Source of the DNA: Coffea arabica
Lineage: Eukaryota > Streptophyta > Magnoliopsida > Gentianales > Rubiaceae
NCBI RefSeq assembly: GCF_036785885.1
Contig: NC_092312.1
Location: 12,604,001-12,668,000, forward strand
Reading direction: 5' to 3'
DNA length: 64,000 bases
Part shown: one piece after another, positions 1 through 12,729 of the stretch
Position numbering within the stretch: the stretch's first letter is position 1
Layout of the letters: each line of letters starts with the position of its first letter
Made by a program: the position numbers and the translations under genes
Notes under the pieces: generated by a model
Told to the model about the DNA's origin: nothing
The model's database searches: none
The model's input: the letters and a program-made list of their open reading frames with translations, nothing else

Positions 1-60
1 GCTCCCTATTCAGTGCCCATAACAAAGCCACGCGGATAGCAAAGCCACCACCACTGAATG

Positions 61-159
61 GCAAAAGACCAAACTGCCCCTCAAGCTCACACAAATCACG
101 CTATAACCGGCCCATTTTCACTGTAGCTAAGCCAACTGACGCTTTTAGTATAGTAAAGA
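61..159 (-). mobile_element. Helitron-like 5' terminus (element enters from left edge)
   Basis: Read on the minus strand, the block starts TCTTTACTATACTAAAAGC, the usual form of a plant Helitron 5' end (TC start, no inverted repeat, no target duplication). The next plus-strand base is T, as expected for insertion between A and T. About 100 bp of this block recurs at 2298-2408 and its last 30 bp in altered form at 785-809. The matching 3' end would lie left of the window. The call rests on terminus form only; no replicase or helicase is seen. Confidence 0.45.
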
Positions 160-808
160 TATATATATATATATTATTTTAATAATAAAATTACATATGT
201 ATCCCTAATATTTTATTATATGTTAAGAAAAATTATTATTTTATATATTTTTAAAAAAATAAATAATTATATTTATTTTTTTTTTAAATCGAGCTCGAGT
301 TTTACATTGAGAGCTCGTCAAGTTCGAATTCGAATTCGAGTTTGGGAAAATTAAATTGAGATCAAGACTCGTTTTAATTAAGTCAAAACTCGACTCGACT
401 CATTTGCAACCTCATTTATGATACCAAAAAATCTTCACGGTGCATTTAAAAAAAATAAATAATTATATTTATTTTTTTTAAATCGAGCTCGAGTTTTACA
501 TTGAGAGTTCGTCAAGTTCGAATTCGAATTCGAGTTTGGAAAAATTAAATTGAGATCAAAACTCGTTTTAATTAAGTCAAAACTCGACTCGACTCAATTC
601 ATTTGCAGCCTCATATATCGTATATGATACCAAAAAATCTTCACGGTGCATTTCAAGATGGGCGGTGACTATGTCGTTATGCCAGGTCCGATTCCGATAT
701 AAAATGGTGACGAATAATCGGACTCGCAATAACCAATCACAAGCCTGATAAGCGGACCAAATCAATTGAACTCAAATTGCAAACTCCCGCTTTTAGTATA
801 GGTAAGAA

Positions 809-856
<48 letters not shown>

Positions 857-1100
857 TTAATAATAAAATTACATATGTATCCCTAATATTTTATTATATG
901 TTAAGAAAAATTATTATTTTATATATTTTTAAAAAAATAAATAATTATATTTATTTTTTTTTAAATCGAGCTCGAGTTTTACATTGAGAGCTCGTCAAGT
1001 TCGAATTCGAATTTGGGAAAATTAAATTGAGATCAAGACTCGTTTTAATTAAGTCAAAACTCGACTCGAATCGATTCATTTGCAGCCTCATATATCATAT
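160..1100. repeat. Tandem partial copies of the sulfotransferase upstream region and 5' head
   Basis: Three blocks repeat in order: an AT-rich stretch after an (AT)n run, a block rich in GAGCTCGAG and TTCGAATTCGAA, and a head block containing ATGATACCAAAAAATCTTC, which is the start of the sulfotransferase ORF. Head copies lie near 420-450, 605-655 and 1080-1135; only the last runs on into the gene. The first head copy breaks straight into the next AT-rich block. A pure (AT)20-type microsatellite lies at about 811-851. This looks like local tandem duplication of a gene's 5' end; no other gene is visible. Confidence 0.7.
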
Positions 1101-1868
1101 ATGATACCAAAAAATCTTCACGGTGCATTTCAAGTGCCAGGGCTCGCTGAATTCCGAAAGCACTTCCAGGCTCGAGACAGTGATGTCCTAATAATCACCA
1201 CTCCCAAGTCGGGCACCACATGGCTGAAGGCCCTCGCATTTGCCTTGATGAACCGAAATATTTATCCCATCAACCAGAACCACCCTTTGCTCAACCAAAA
1301 TCCTCATACTCTTGTGCTACACTTGGAATATCCTAACCCTTATGATAAACAGCACCCTGATTATTCTTTCCAAGGATCAAGAAGACTGCTTGGAACCCAC
1401 TGCCCGCTTGTGCTACTGCCGGAGTCAGTGATGAACTCGGGTTGCAAGATTGTCTATCTATGCAGAAACATTAAGGATATTTTTGTCTCGTATTGGCACT
1501 TCACTAATAAGTTGGGGAGTACTGAAACCTCTTTTGAGGAATTTTTTGACCTGTTTTGTAAGGGAGTGAGCTTATCTGGACCTGTTTGGGATCATGTTTT
1601 AGGTTACTGGAAAGCAAGCTTGGACAAGCCCCAAAAGGTACTTTTTCTGAAGTATGAAGAAATGACACAAGAACCAGCTTTTAACCCGAAACATCTTGCC
1701 GAGTTCTTGGGTTGTCCAATTTCTCAAGAGGAAGAGACAGCAGGAGTGGTTGATGAGATTTTAGGGCTTTGTAGCTTTGATCACATGAGGAATTTGCACA
1801 GGCGAAGAAACGAACGAGACACAGTAATGGTCATTGGGAAGAAAGATGTTCCAAATCATACTGCCTAG
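1101..1868 (+). pseudogene. Cytosolic sulfotransferase (SOT) family, truncated at both ends
   Basis: The ORF from the first ATG encodes 255 residues related to plant cytosolic sulfotransferases, which move sulfate from PAPS to hydroxyls of small molecules such as flavonoids, brassinosteroids or desulfoglucosinolates. Visible are the 5'-phosphosulfate loop TTPKSGTTWLKAL (residues 33-45), the GTHCPLVLLPES stretch with the expected catalytic His, and the 3'-phosphate site CRNIKDIFVSYWHF. Family members have about 320-350 residues. Here roughly 40 N-terminal residues are missing, and the match stops after a SFDHMRNL segment, so the conserved C-terminal RKG..GDW PAPS-binding region is absent. The upstream head is repeated twice more and Helitron-like ends flank the locus. 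It is probably a non-functional fragment, though the reading frame is open. The substrate cannot be inferred. Confidence 0.75.
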
Positions 1869-2149
1869 AAGCGGCCGAACAAAAGGAGTAAGCAGGAGGG
1901 GTTGGGCCAAAAGGTGAACGAGGCTTTTCGCTCCTCTCCTTCTTTAGTCGGAAGTTAGTACCAGGCCGGGAAAAGAGTTCCAGGCCTTAAGAGCTTAAGA
2001 GGAGATCGAATTCTCCCCGGAACTGGAAGATCATTATCAACGGATATGCTTTTTTTTTTCCCACAGGGGTCGAAAGCAGTTGAAGCGCAGGAAAACAGAA
2101 GCAATCAGTCTTCAAAAAACTTTTGTGTAATAAAGCTTGCACTTCTTGT

Positions 2150-2290
2150 GGCCACGCGGACAGCACCGAAGTTCCAAAGCCATGCAGACAGCAGCAAAGC
2201 CACGCAGCATCGAAGTTCCAAAGCCATGCAGACAGCAGCAAAGCCACGCGGACAGCATTGAAGTTCCACGGCCATGCAGACAGCTGATAG
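2150..2290. repeat. Minisatellite, about 45-48 bp unit, roughly 2.5 copies
   Basis: The phrase GAAGTTCCAAAGCCATGCAG recurs at about 2168, 2212 and, with changes, 2260, between CAGCAAAGCCACGC segments. It is GC-richer than its surroundings and related in wording to bases 1-60. Several overlapping open frames here come from the repeat and are not genes. Confidence 0.7.
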
Positions 2291-2297
2291 CACAAAC

Positions 2298-2405
2298 CCA
2301 CCGCCCACAACAAAAGACCAAACCGCCCCTCAAGCTCACACAAATCACAGTATAACCGGCCCATTTTTACTGGAGCAAACCAAACTCGCGCTTTTAGTAT
2401 AGTAA

Positions 2406-2408
<3 letters not shown>
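2298..2408 (-). mobile_element. Helitron-like 5' terminus, second copy
   Basis: This is a near copy of 61-159, ending CGCTTTTAGTATAGTAAAGA just before an (AT)n tract. On the minus strand that reads as a TC-starting Helitron 5' end with a flanking host A. It makes a direct repeat around the sulfotransferase relic. No convincing 3' hairpin plus CTRR end was found between 1868 and 2298, so the element's extent is open. Confidence 0.4.
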
Positions 2409-2445
<37 letters not shown>

Positions 2446-2569
2446 TTTTATTTATTTTGAAGTTCTTTCTTGATTGAGGTTAGTCCAAAACCATATTCAA
2501 TAACGCACCCATTAAAGAATACTTTTTTTTTTACCTGTTAAAGAATACTAGTAGTATTTATGTATTCGA

Positions 2570-2860
2570 TAACGCATGTGCATATAATATATTTGTTAAA
2601 TGAAATCAAATACAACTATATTACATGCTATTTGTACTGTTTAAATGAAATCAAATAAACATATACATTAGTTTTCAAAAATAAAAAAAAAGATTATTCA
2701 TACGCATAATCAATGAAGAATGAAAATTTTAATTTTGTAAAATATGAGGGGTGAAAAATTTTATTTTGTGAAATATGAGGGATGAAAAAATTCATTTATG
2801 AAATATGAGAAACTATAGATTCGATTATGTGAAATATAATTTGATAATAGCTTATTTATA
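2570..2860. mobile_element. Decayed fragment related to the MULE-like element at 23547-24664
   Basis: Phrases such as AAATGAAATCAAATA..CATATACAT, GTGAAATATGAGGGATGAAAAA and TATAGATTCGATTATGTGAAAT match the middle and right arm of the complete 1.1-kb element in the same order. No intact termini or target duplications are seen. The surrounding 2410-3690 holds no recognisable gene. Confidence 0.45.
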
Positions 2861-3724
2861 TTGATTCTCTAACCAATTAAATCAAACATGAATTACATTT
2901 TGTATTCAGTAAACTTTCAATTTGGTTCAAACTTGGCTCGATTAACATAAAATTCATACGAAGAAATATGAATTCGCCTCTTTAAAAACTCATATGAATT
3001 CGGCTTGATGAATAAATAAGCCAAACCTAAAAACAATTTGAAACTTGTTAAAATAGATTGACAAGCTTCAATACTAGAGTATTTGGTTTGATTGTGTTCA
3101 TTTATACTCCTATTTGCTAGTAACATTTTTGAAATTTTTGTGGGGCAAAAGTAAAATGTAAAACATATATCTAATGAATACCAAATTCTCAAGCTATAGG
3201 GGGAGTACAGCAAGTAATTGATATCAGAATAATTTTGTAAGTTTAAATTCACAATACAAACAAAATTTTTAAAATTTATAAGGGAGCAAATGAGATTTTT
3301 AAAATTCTTGGGATGCAGCTGGATCCGTCCTTGTCCAGTCCAGTTTGCATGTAACTGAAACTCCACTTTTTTCACCTTTTCTTGTCGAAGCAAGCATTTG
3401 TATCTAGTTGTTGTTATGTAATCAGAAATTCTGCGAATGGAAGTTAATGATTGAAAGCCATTTACACGAAAGTGAAAATACTATTAGCACTTTCAAACTA
3501 CTTTAGTGTCAAGTATTTTAAAGTAATAAAACACTGTAAGACACTGTAAATTTGCTTCGCATTGTACGCAACAAAAACCCATCTCGACCCATATCTCTTC
3601 TACAGAATCTAGACTTAAAAAGTTGGATCCAGATCCATCAAGGACCTAACGGCATAGTTGGGTAAATCTCGATCCATTGATAACTTGACATGCCTACTCC
3701 AAAGGTAAAGGGTATATCACTCTA

Positions 3725-5315
3725 TTATTACTTTAATTTAAATTAATCACAATTAATCTTTTAAAGTATATCACATTTTTCACTTTATCCCCTAATCATT
3801 TTTTTGTCTCACTTTATCCCCCATTGGACAAAATTATCCCTCTATTATTCTAAACTCTTATTTTTCTCTTTTATTTTTTTTCTTTCCCCTTTTTTGCTCT
3901 TTATTTTCTCTGTCTCTTTCTTCTTTCTTTAATTCTTCCTTTTTCCGACAAAAATTTTCATTTTAATGATTTGAATTAAAAAAGAGAAATTGCAGAGATC
4001 TATCTTCTCCTTAAATGATTAAAAGAATATTCAAATCACTTTCCTAAAATACAATTTTTAGCCTTTCAATTCTTTTAATTTTGGTTTTTCCTCTTTTCTT
4101 TTTAGTTTCTCATTTTATTATCAAAAAAATATGATAAGATGAAATTGTAACTTGATTAATAATTATCAATTGAAATTTGTGACACGTGGCATCATATAAA
4201 AAATCAAAATTAATTTTTGATGCCTTTTAAGCCTTCACCCCAGAAATGCAAATACAAATTCAAAATAAAATTTTCATTGAGATAGAGTTTTCTATTGGGA
4301 AGGATGAGAGAGAGAAGAAAGAGAAAAAAAATAAAAGAGAGGAAAAAAGGTAAATGAAAAGTCAAAATAATGGAAGGGTAATTTTATCCTATAGAGAATT
4401 AAGTGAGCAAAATTAAAGGTTAGAGGGTAAAGTGAGCAAAATGAGGTAGGGATTAGTTGTAATTAACTATAAGCGGCAAACCAACCCACTTAACTAAATT
4501 TACCCATACCCGTCCATGAATAGATGGGTATGGGTATATTAAATTTTTGTATATGGGTATAAATGGGTTACCCAATAATACATATTTAATAAATGGGTAT
4601 TATTGAATAACCCATCAAACCCAATTAATCCATTTAGAATTCTTTTCCCCCAAGTCTCTTCTCTTCTCCCACCCATTTTTTTTTTTCAAAATTTTCATTT
4701 TGTCATGATGTTAACTACTTTTGTTTCATTATTATTATTATTTGTCGGTTTTATCTTATTATTTTATTTTCTCTTAAGTTGTTAACTTGCTCATTTTTTA
4801 GATTACCAATTTATGATAAATTTTAGCCTCTTTTCTTATCTTTCTAAAATGAAAATTTTAATTTATATATGAAAAAAATGTTAGGGGTTCAAAATTTTTG
4901 GATTAAGTTTTTATATTAACTTTTATAGTATTTAGTTCAAATTTTTTTATTCTTATTATTCAATTATTAAATAATTTGTAATTTTGCGACACAGAGTATA
5001 AATGGAAAAAAATTGGTAATTATCCTTATTGAGTATTATAAGTAAATATTTAAAACTAATGATGGGTACAAAGAGTAGTATAAATTGATAACTTAGATTT
5101 CAAAAATGAATTTAAATGAGTTTACAAAAAATTAAAATAAATGGATTATAAATGGGTAATTGGGTTACCCAATTCATTTTTTGACTTACCCATTTATATC
5201 CATCTAATTAAATAGGTATAAATTAGTTGACTCACTTATACCTATTACCCATTTTACCAAACCTAAACCCGTCCAAGTCACCCATTTTGACATCTCTATA
5301 ATTAACCCTTAAAAT
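3725..5315. mobile_element. Older long inverted-repeat element, interrupted near its right end
   Basis: The left side (AATTAATCACAATTAATC, then CACTTTATCCCC and CAAAATTATCCCTC) is matched in reverse complement on the right (GGGTAATTTTATCC, GGGTAAAGTGAGC, GATTAGTTGTAATTAAC). The arms are about 100 bp or more. The right arm is split by the hAT MITE at 4468-5298. Outer boundaries are approximate and no outer target duplication could be fixed, so the superfamily is uncertain (MULE-like foldback is plausible). Confidence 0.45.
4468..5298. mobile_element. hAT-type MITE, 831 bp, with 8-bp target duplication
   Basis: Perfect 8-bp direct repeats TAATTAAC flank the element (4460-4467 and 5299-5306). 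The right end, read inward, begins TAGAGATGTCAAAATGGGT, typical of plant hAT MITEs; the left end TATAAGCGGCAAACCAACC is a degenerate mate. The interior is AT-rich with many ATGGGTA-type words and no transposase. It resembles the element at 44115-44870 in composition and ends. Confidence 0.75.
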
Positions 5316-7060
5316 AACTGGCCAATGTCTAGCCTGGCTAGTGCTCTCAAAATACACGGTACAAAAGCATAATAAAACTGGATATTGCATACAGGTGAAT
5401 TATATGTAGTCACCTTGTAAGTGGTAACTATATATGCCAGGACTACCATTTTACCTCCTCCAATTCTTTTTAGAGAAGTGATATGATATTAACACTCTCC
5501 TTTTGGTTAATCTTCTATCTGATAACATAACAAGACAATAATATCCATGGACTGAGCTGTTGAAAATTGACAAAAAGTTTACGCCACTAGTTGATTTTCA
5601 CCCAAACTTATTGTCGCCGTTTATTACTTCGGTGACAATCGCTGCAATTTCACCCCAATAGTCATGGACTTTGACAACAATATATCTATATCTATAGAAT
5701 ACACCACAACCCATTTAAATGTGGGGGAGGGGAGCGTGGGAGTTTGGTACCTATGGCTGAAGATAGTTTGTAGCTTTTGTTTGGTGTTATAGTAAAAAAG
5801 TATAATTTGTAATAAGAAAAAGAAAGCTATTAAAAGATTTAGTGTAACTGTATATTAAAGTATAAATATAGAAGATTAGGTAAAAATGGAATTCATAAGT
5901 TTCCTTCATAGTGCTTCTCGTTTGCATGAAACTAAAGTAGTAATCTATGGGATTTAACTTTTTCTTGTAGATGATAGTAGTTTGTTGTAATCATGTCTTT
6001 CCTTGTACTGGCTCTATTATCTTGTAGATAGGTTGAGAGCAGCAAAAGTTTTGGATATATTATTAGAAGCTATTTTTTAGTGTAATAATTTCGTTTGAAG
6101 ATTTGTAATTTTTGTAATACTTATTGTGGTACGATGCTTACAAAGGGACGGGAGCAATGTCAACTATTAGTGTCATTGGTTGACAGTTGTATAACATTCT
6201 TAGTGAGAATATATCTATAGTGCGCTTTTATTAATTGGATAGGTATTAGTCGAACTGTTGGTCAATAATGATGACTTGCTAGTACGTGGATCTGCTGTTA
6301 TAGATTGTGGTTGAATGTGAATAGCAATTGCAAGAAGGTTTGAACATATGAATTTTTTGATAGTGTTATCTAAGAGGCATGCTTGCTTGTTAGTTTTTGA
6401 AACAAAATTTGGATTGTACTTATTTTGTAATTTCTGTTTAGGTGGGAGACAGAGACATCTGAAATGAGTCACCTGTCAATTTGTTGGATAGCAGATGTGG
6501 TGTTGATGATCCATCAATGTTCATTTTTTTTTTTTGGTGGAACTTGTGGTCAAAATGAATTGAACTTTTGCATTGGAGATGTAGCACCATTTATAGGCGT
6601 CAAAAAATTTGTTGAAAAACTCTATATTTATACCATAAATTAGCACTCCAACCTTTTGTCCTTGTATGGTGAAAATGTTTTAGAAGAAAATGTTAGGTAG
6701 AAAATTTGACTAAACAACTCATTGGCTAAACCTTTTTCTCAATTAACACATAATATTTATTACATATAATAAAAATAAATGAGTTCTCCATGATATAATC
6801 ACATATTCCTTGCTGATACTTGTACCATCTGCTATCGAGGAATTAGGATTTGGGAACCATCTGCTATGTATTGCCCTTTTAACTTTCATATTTTTGTATT
6901 ACGTCGTCTTTATTTAAAAAAAAAAAAAAGAAAACAAACACGTTTTGCTTTACTCACCTACAATGAATCTGCTAACAATCTCCAAATTCCCGTGGATCAA
7001 CAAAGCCAATTTTTTATGGCCGTAAACGTGTAATCTTGTAAAAGAATGTGGCATCATGTC
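5316..7060. other. Gene-free AT-rich intergenic stretch
   Basis: No open frame with recognisable protein similarity, RNA gene or repeat structure was seen. The short open frames here lack family motifs. Confidence 0.5.
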
Positions 7061-7069
7061 TACCTTTTT

Positions 7070-7320
7070 ATCTTTTAATCTCCCATCCCATCCTCACACC
7101 CTCCTCATACCCAACTATCATTTTTTAACCTAGAATACGAGTCCTAAATTTAAGGAGACCTCCCACCTCATCCTCACACCTCTCCCATTCCTGACTGCCA
7201 TTTTTCGGATCTAGAATTCGAACCCTAAATTTGAGGAGAGAACTTTAAGAGCCTTCTCCTGAGCAACGGACCAAACCCCCAGTGGTCAGTAGAGCATCTA
7301 GTTGTGTTACTAATGATGCT
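7070..7320 (-). repeat. Two imperfect direct copies of a roughly 90-bp block; possible SINE relic
   Basis: Words of the form CTCCCA..CATCCTCACACC, CTAGAATTCGAACCCTAAATTTGAGGAGA occur twice (about 7080-7165 and 7163-7242). On the minus strand GGGTTCGAATTCTAG resembles a tRNA-type B box, so a tRNA-derived SINE is possible, but no convincing A box or tail was confirmed. Confidence 0.3.
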
Positions 7321-8113
7321 GAATAAAAGCCAAGATACACCTACATTATCACAATTTAGACGCAGGGTATTGGTCTCCCTCACAGAATTTGTGTACATCC
7401 AAATGCAAATAAATTGCGTGGCCGTCATTCAAGCAAATTAAAGGTCTAACACCGGACACAGCAGCACATGAAGGACCAACTCAATGTTCGAGTATCATTC
7501 AACAAAGTACCAAACAATATTAGCTCTTGCATTGACCATGAACAGAAGCTTGTGTAAGGCAAAAAATGCTGGCACAAGGCCAGAATGAATACTGGGGATT
7601 GTGGAAGTGGAATATATAATACATCTCGAAAATAGTTTATGATTATTTTTTGTAACTAAATTAAAGACGCTTCTGAATGACTCCTGCCCCAAAGTTATCG
7701 CTCAACTGCAGCCTGCAGGAATACGGCATGCCCGTATCAGCTCGGTACCTCAAGGGAGCCAAAACAACAGCCAAGCTGTTAACAGAGCAAACTCTGTGTC
7801 ACAAGGCCATTCAAATAGGTTACCTAGATCCCATTTTGTTTCAGAATTTCCGTAATTCAACAAAGACAGGCATACACTTCATAGAACCGTTAAGGCCAAA
7901 TATACGCCATTGTGTAACTTGTGTTACAGAACATAAGGCAAAAATACTGAAAGGTATTGATCCTGTTTCAACAACCACGAATTGTCAAACTTATGAGAAA
8001 CACCAGTCTTAACAATTGGCCAACATGGCTGTATAACAATCTTTAACTGTAGAAACTACTAACTGCTTTTAAACCATCAAAATACTAATTTCATATCTTG
8101 GAATCTATCAACC

Positions 8114-11100
8114 TCATTTGCGAGCTTCCACCTTCTTCTGCTCTTTGGCTGCAAGAGTAATCAACGAGACTTAGCCTCAAGTTGTAGACTCGGGATAAAT
8201 AAAATAGCATGTTGAACAGTTAAAAAAATGAAAACTACCAGCTTTCTCCTCTTCACGTTTTTTAGCAGCCTCTGCTCTTTGTTGCCTTATAAGGGCTAAG
8301 CGTTCTGCAAGTTCAACAATGTTTAGTCGACATAAGTTTTGTGGAAGTACATCATCTTTCAAAACTAAGCAGCATTCAAGGCCGAGTATATCAGCCAATC
8401 AATCATCATCTCATCCGCAAAGAATGAAACAAAGATAATAAGTCAGTGTCACGCTTAGAAGTCCTAATCCACAAAGGCAATCACATATTAGTATGCCAAA
8501 CACAAAGAAAAAGGAAAGAAAACACTGGGAATGAATGGAGAAGATGCTAGATTTTTTCCAGATTTCAAATCTACAAGCAAACAAGGCCAAGGCTCAAGTT
8601 TGTGCAGGAAACTATATGGCATTTACAAAACCAATGGACCTCAGATTTTTATAGTGCCAAACAAGGTTATTAAGTTAGCAACAGAAACATATCAATAAAA
8701 GAGATCCCACTCTTATGCTTCAAAAACCCATCAACTATAATAACATATACTGCTCCAGCATCATGCAAGTTGTAGATGAGCGCATTCAATTTAAGATGGA
8801 TCAGATTGAGTTGTACAAAAACCATGCTCCAAGATCTTTTAAGAGTTATGTGACATGCTAAATTTTCTAATTTAAATGGAAAAATTCAAAGATAACACCT
8901 TCTAACAAAACTCAGTTGCAAACTGCAAATAGCATACCTAAATCTTTCCTCGCTTGTTCTGTTTTCCCCTGTTCTTGAAGCTTCATATACCTTTCATGGG
9001 CTTTCTGTCTTTCTATCTCCTCTCTGCAAACAAGAAAAGTTTGTTAGAATTGCAGAAAAAAATTCAAACATGAACCACCTACTGCAAAAACAAACAATAA
9101 AAATAGGAAATGCTTGATATAATCAATGTAGACTACTAGAAGAATAGACGAGTAACCATTACAAACCTTTCACGACGTGAAAGTTCAGTTGTTTTCTCCA
9201 TCTGCAAAACACAAGGAACGGTTCAACCTAGATACCATGATATAATCAAAAGAGTGTACACATCATTTGAGGCTCTCTTACATCAATGTCTCTAGCTTTC
9301 ACATTTTTTGGCTTAGCCAAATTGGGATTCTCAATCTGAATAACACCCTGGGTGCCTTTACGCTTCTCCTGACAAAAGAAAATACCAAAAAAAAAGAAAA
9401 AAAAAAAAAGAATTGTAAGTTAAAGCACCTGCCTTTTCTGCAAAGAACTATAAATCGCACTAAACTATGCAATACAGTAATTTAAAAAGAGATACTATTC
9501 ATGCAATACAAAGCCACAATTTACTTAGTTCCACCTCATCCTCAGATTCCTCTTCAGACTCTTCCTCTGATCTCACATCTTCTTCCACTTGAGCTTCTTC
9601 CTGAAGGCATCACAGATTTAACAAAATGTGTTTGTCAGAAAGAGCAGCACCAGAATACCTTTTTCTTTTTCTTTTTTGTTGTGTTTTTTTTGGGCGGGGG
9701 GGGGGGGGGTTTCCCAATCAACATACAGTCTCAGAAAACCTTTAGATCCCAAGCATTTATGAAAGCACAAATGGACATTTAATATTCACAAAATGGAAAC
9801 AGATAAGTAACAGCTTGAAACCGTTCAACTATCCTGTCCCATCCAACACATAATACATTGACATCACCTCTTACCTAGAAGCCTACAAAACTATGCCAAA
9901 TCTGACATAATCCACCAAGAGTAAATCGACTACCATTGGCATTTTATTCCACTTATTTGTACATTTAAGAGGCATTTAATAACTGCATCATCTCTTCAAC
10001 TTCTCTGTCCCTCTGTGTTGGTGGATGGACAGGGCGAGGACAATTGGACTTAATAATCTAAAACAATTTGATAACTATGATAGAAATCCTAGACTGATGT
10101 ATCTCAAAATGAAAGCCAACAAAAATTAATCCCTAGCAAGTGATTCACTTGAACCTTAAAGACGCATTTAACTTATATACCACTAGAACTTTTCCTCCAA
10201 CCCATCATAAGAGTCACTCTTCAAACTCGTCCCTATCCACACACTCTCTTCCTCTGCATCCCCCTTCCATATATCACAACTTGAGCCTTCCCTGCCTAAT
10301 TATCTCTGGGGAATACAAGCCAGGGGTATCAGCTTTCTGAACATTACACTTTCAATACAGTAACCTAATTGCTTGCCAACTGAGCTCTCGATGTGGTTAT
10401 GTGCTGAATAATGTTTGGTATAATAATGTGAATTGCTTTTTTCAGCACTTCAAAGTTCAATTCTGCAGCAAAATTGAATTTTTCCTTCTTTGTTACAAGT
10501 AAGGTATCATTACAATCCTCCGCAGTCAATAGAAAGCATAATCTTACTGACCCCTATTATTTTCGAAATGAATATAAGGGGGCATTTACTTAAATAAATT
10601 ATACTTCTTTTCAAATAGTATTTCACATTTTATAAGAATTTGTAATATCCATTGTGACATAACATGATGCATCAAATGATATGCACACATGGAGAGATAA
10701 ATTTGTACGAGGACAAGGTTCCCCCGATACCCTTCCTTCACATCCTCATGCCTCTTCACACACAAGTCAATTACTTGGCCCAGCAAAATGGTAAAGTTCG
10801 AGACTCCCTATATACAGTTAATTTATCAAACATCACTAATGATTTGTGTTTGAACACCAGATAGCAAAATTATCTTTTTAACACTTATCAAGTAACTCAA
10901 AAGTTTTTGTGCACATCTTAAGCATTCTGATGCTGTCTTATCAACTGCATCCCTAGTTAGTCACTTCTATAGGTTTAACAAGTACAATACAGAACATCCA
11001 AAACTCATTTTCCATTAAGTTATGTAGACTTGAAGCCATGACCCCAAATAATCCCATTGATTAATGTTCAGATATTTAGTTCTCAATGTTTTGCAGATCA

Positions 11101-12709
11101 CCAGTCAATAAATATATATTAATTACGTAAAACGGATCATGGAGAATTTAAGGAAAGGGTAAGCATCCCCAACCAAAGATGAATAGCCTGTAGAAAAGAG
11201 ATTTGTAGAATACCATCAGTGAGTTGTTATATACCGGAGTTCAAAGCAAATATATCTACCTGTCTGAATGTGCGAGGACGAGAAGCAGATGTTCCAGCAA
11301 CTGTTACATTGTCAGAGGAAACAAAGCTATGTTAAGCAACTGTATATTACTTCAATACAAACCCTTAATCCACATGTATGAAATTTTCAAACACATGTGA
11401 GAAACTACAATGGACAGCATGATTTTCAGTTTCCATAATGAAACTTATTAATTCGGTAGCTTCTTTAGAGACTACAATTTAATAAGCCACTCACACTGAA
11501 ATATCAAGAGATTCAAGCATAGTTCAGATTCCTAAATAACCCCTTCCACTCCAAAAAAAAAAATGTATGATGACAAAATAAAGCTAAAAAGAAAGCCCCC
11601 TTATCATGCAAAAAGGACCCAAACATGAAATAAAATGAAGAAGAAATAGGTCCTCCAAATGAACTAATCTGACACTCTTCAGTAAATGAAAGCTTCTTTA
11701 TAAGAACCTTAAACTCAACAACTGCTATACCAAAATCAAGCCTGGCCGTGTAATATCCAAATTCACATGTACAAGTCAAAGACAGGTCAGTACACTATAT
11801 ATGAGTTGCACAACAAACTTGACCGCTGCACCATGTACAAATGCCAATATTAGACTAAATCACATGATCAGAATTAGACATTGTCCAAAACTATTGTTAA
11901 GACTAAATCACAAGTTATTAACTCTGTACATAGTTCCTAATTAGACTTCTCTACTTCCTTCTCAACATCTTCAGTAATATACTTCCAAACTCATAGATTA
12001 CCAAGCACATAGCCATTTCTTACAAGACACAGTACAAATTTCTGATAATTAATACGGATAACCACACTATCTACCATGCTACCAAATTCTCTTATTAAGG
12101 CAATTATTAATCTAATACGCAACTGTACTCTACACAGCTGTGCTGTACTGTAATATCTCAAACAATGGACGGGAACACAAACGTTGGATGATACAGTCTT
12201 CTTTATTTTATTTATTCAAAATAAGTGATAGTATAAGCTTATCGTGAATCTAGTCCGCGTGAATACTAGACAATTTTGTTCTCAATCCATCCGACCCAAC
12301 AGAAAGTTGGTTTCAGAATTAGTCAATTACACTTTACAGCAGCCCAATCTTAATAAGACAACAAAATTCCGAACTCAATTTCTCAAAAGAAATCCAACCT
12401 TAGACATAAATTTTTTATTCAAACAATATAGTATGTATACGTATGTATCTAATTAACCAAACCCATCATACAGATCAGCCAAAAGTCAGCTGAGAGATCC
12501 CAACAGCTTGCAAACTAAACCAAACAACAGACCCAATTTAAGTAAACCTTCAATCAATCTATCTAATAAAAAATCAGATCCACAATCAGAAACTGGAAAT
12601 TTCCGACTTAATTCCATCCAAACCAAATAAGCAGTGACATACTCATCTCTTCAGGAGTAGAGAATTGGCGGCGACCGGTGGGCTTTCCCTTAAACTTTCC
12701 CCTTCCCAT
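8114..12709 (-). CDS. PP28/PDAP1-type (casein kinase substrate, heat- and acid-stable phosphoprotein) gene, 8 exons
   Basis: Eight exons give a 483-nt CDS for 160 residues: 12709-12643, 11300-11260, 9600-9535, 9368-9282, 9201-9167, 9023-8938, 8304-8239 and 8148-8114. All introns are GT-AG and every phase joins cleanly. The protein begins MGRGKFKGKPTGRRQFSTPE, has a short S/R linker, an acidic Glu/Ser run in exon 3 (likely CK2 sites), then IENPNLAKPK and TTELSRREREEIERQ, and ends in a Lys/Glu/Arg helix (ALIRQQRAEAAKKREEEK ... KKVEARK). This order and the length match the PP28/PDAP1 family, a small conserved eukaryotic phosphoprotein whose plant role is poorly defined. The start is fixed by the family's invariant N-terminus. 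Intron 2 carries a 14-G run (9696-9709). Family assignment is very secure. Confidence 0.93.
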
Positions 12710-12729
12710 CTTTTGTCTGCTTCGAGTCT

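Noticed and set aside
1987..2364. Overlapping Cys/Leu-rich open frames in three frames
   Set aside because: They come from the 45-48 bp minisatellite read in different frames.
7677..8012. 111-residue plus-strand open frame
   Set aside because: No family motif, and it lies antisense just downstream of the PP28 stop codon, probably over its 3' UTR.
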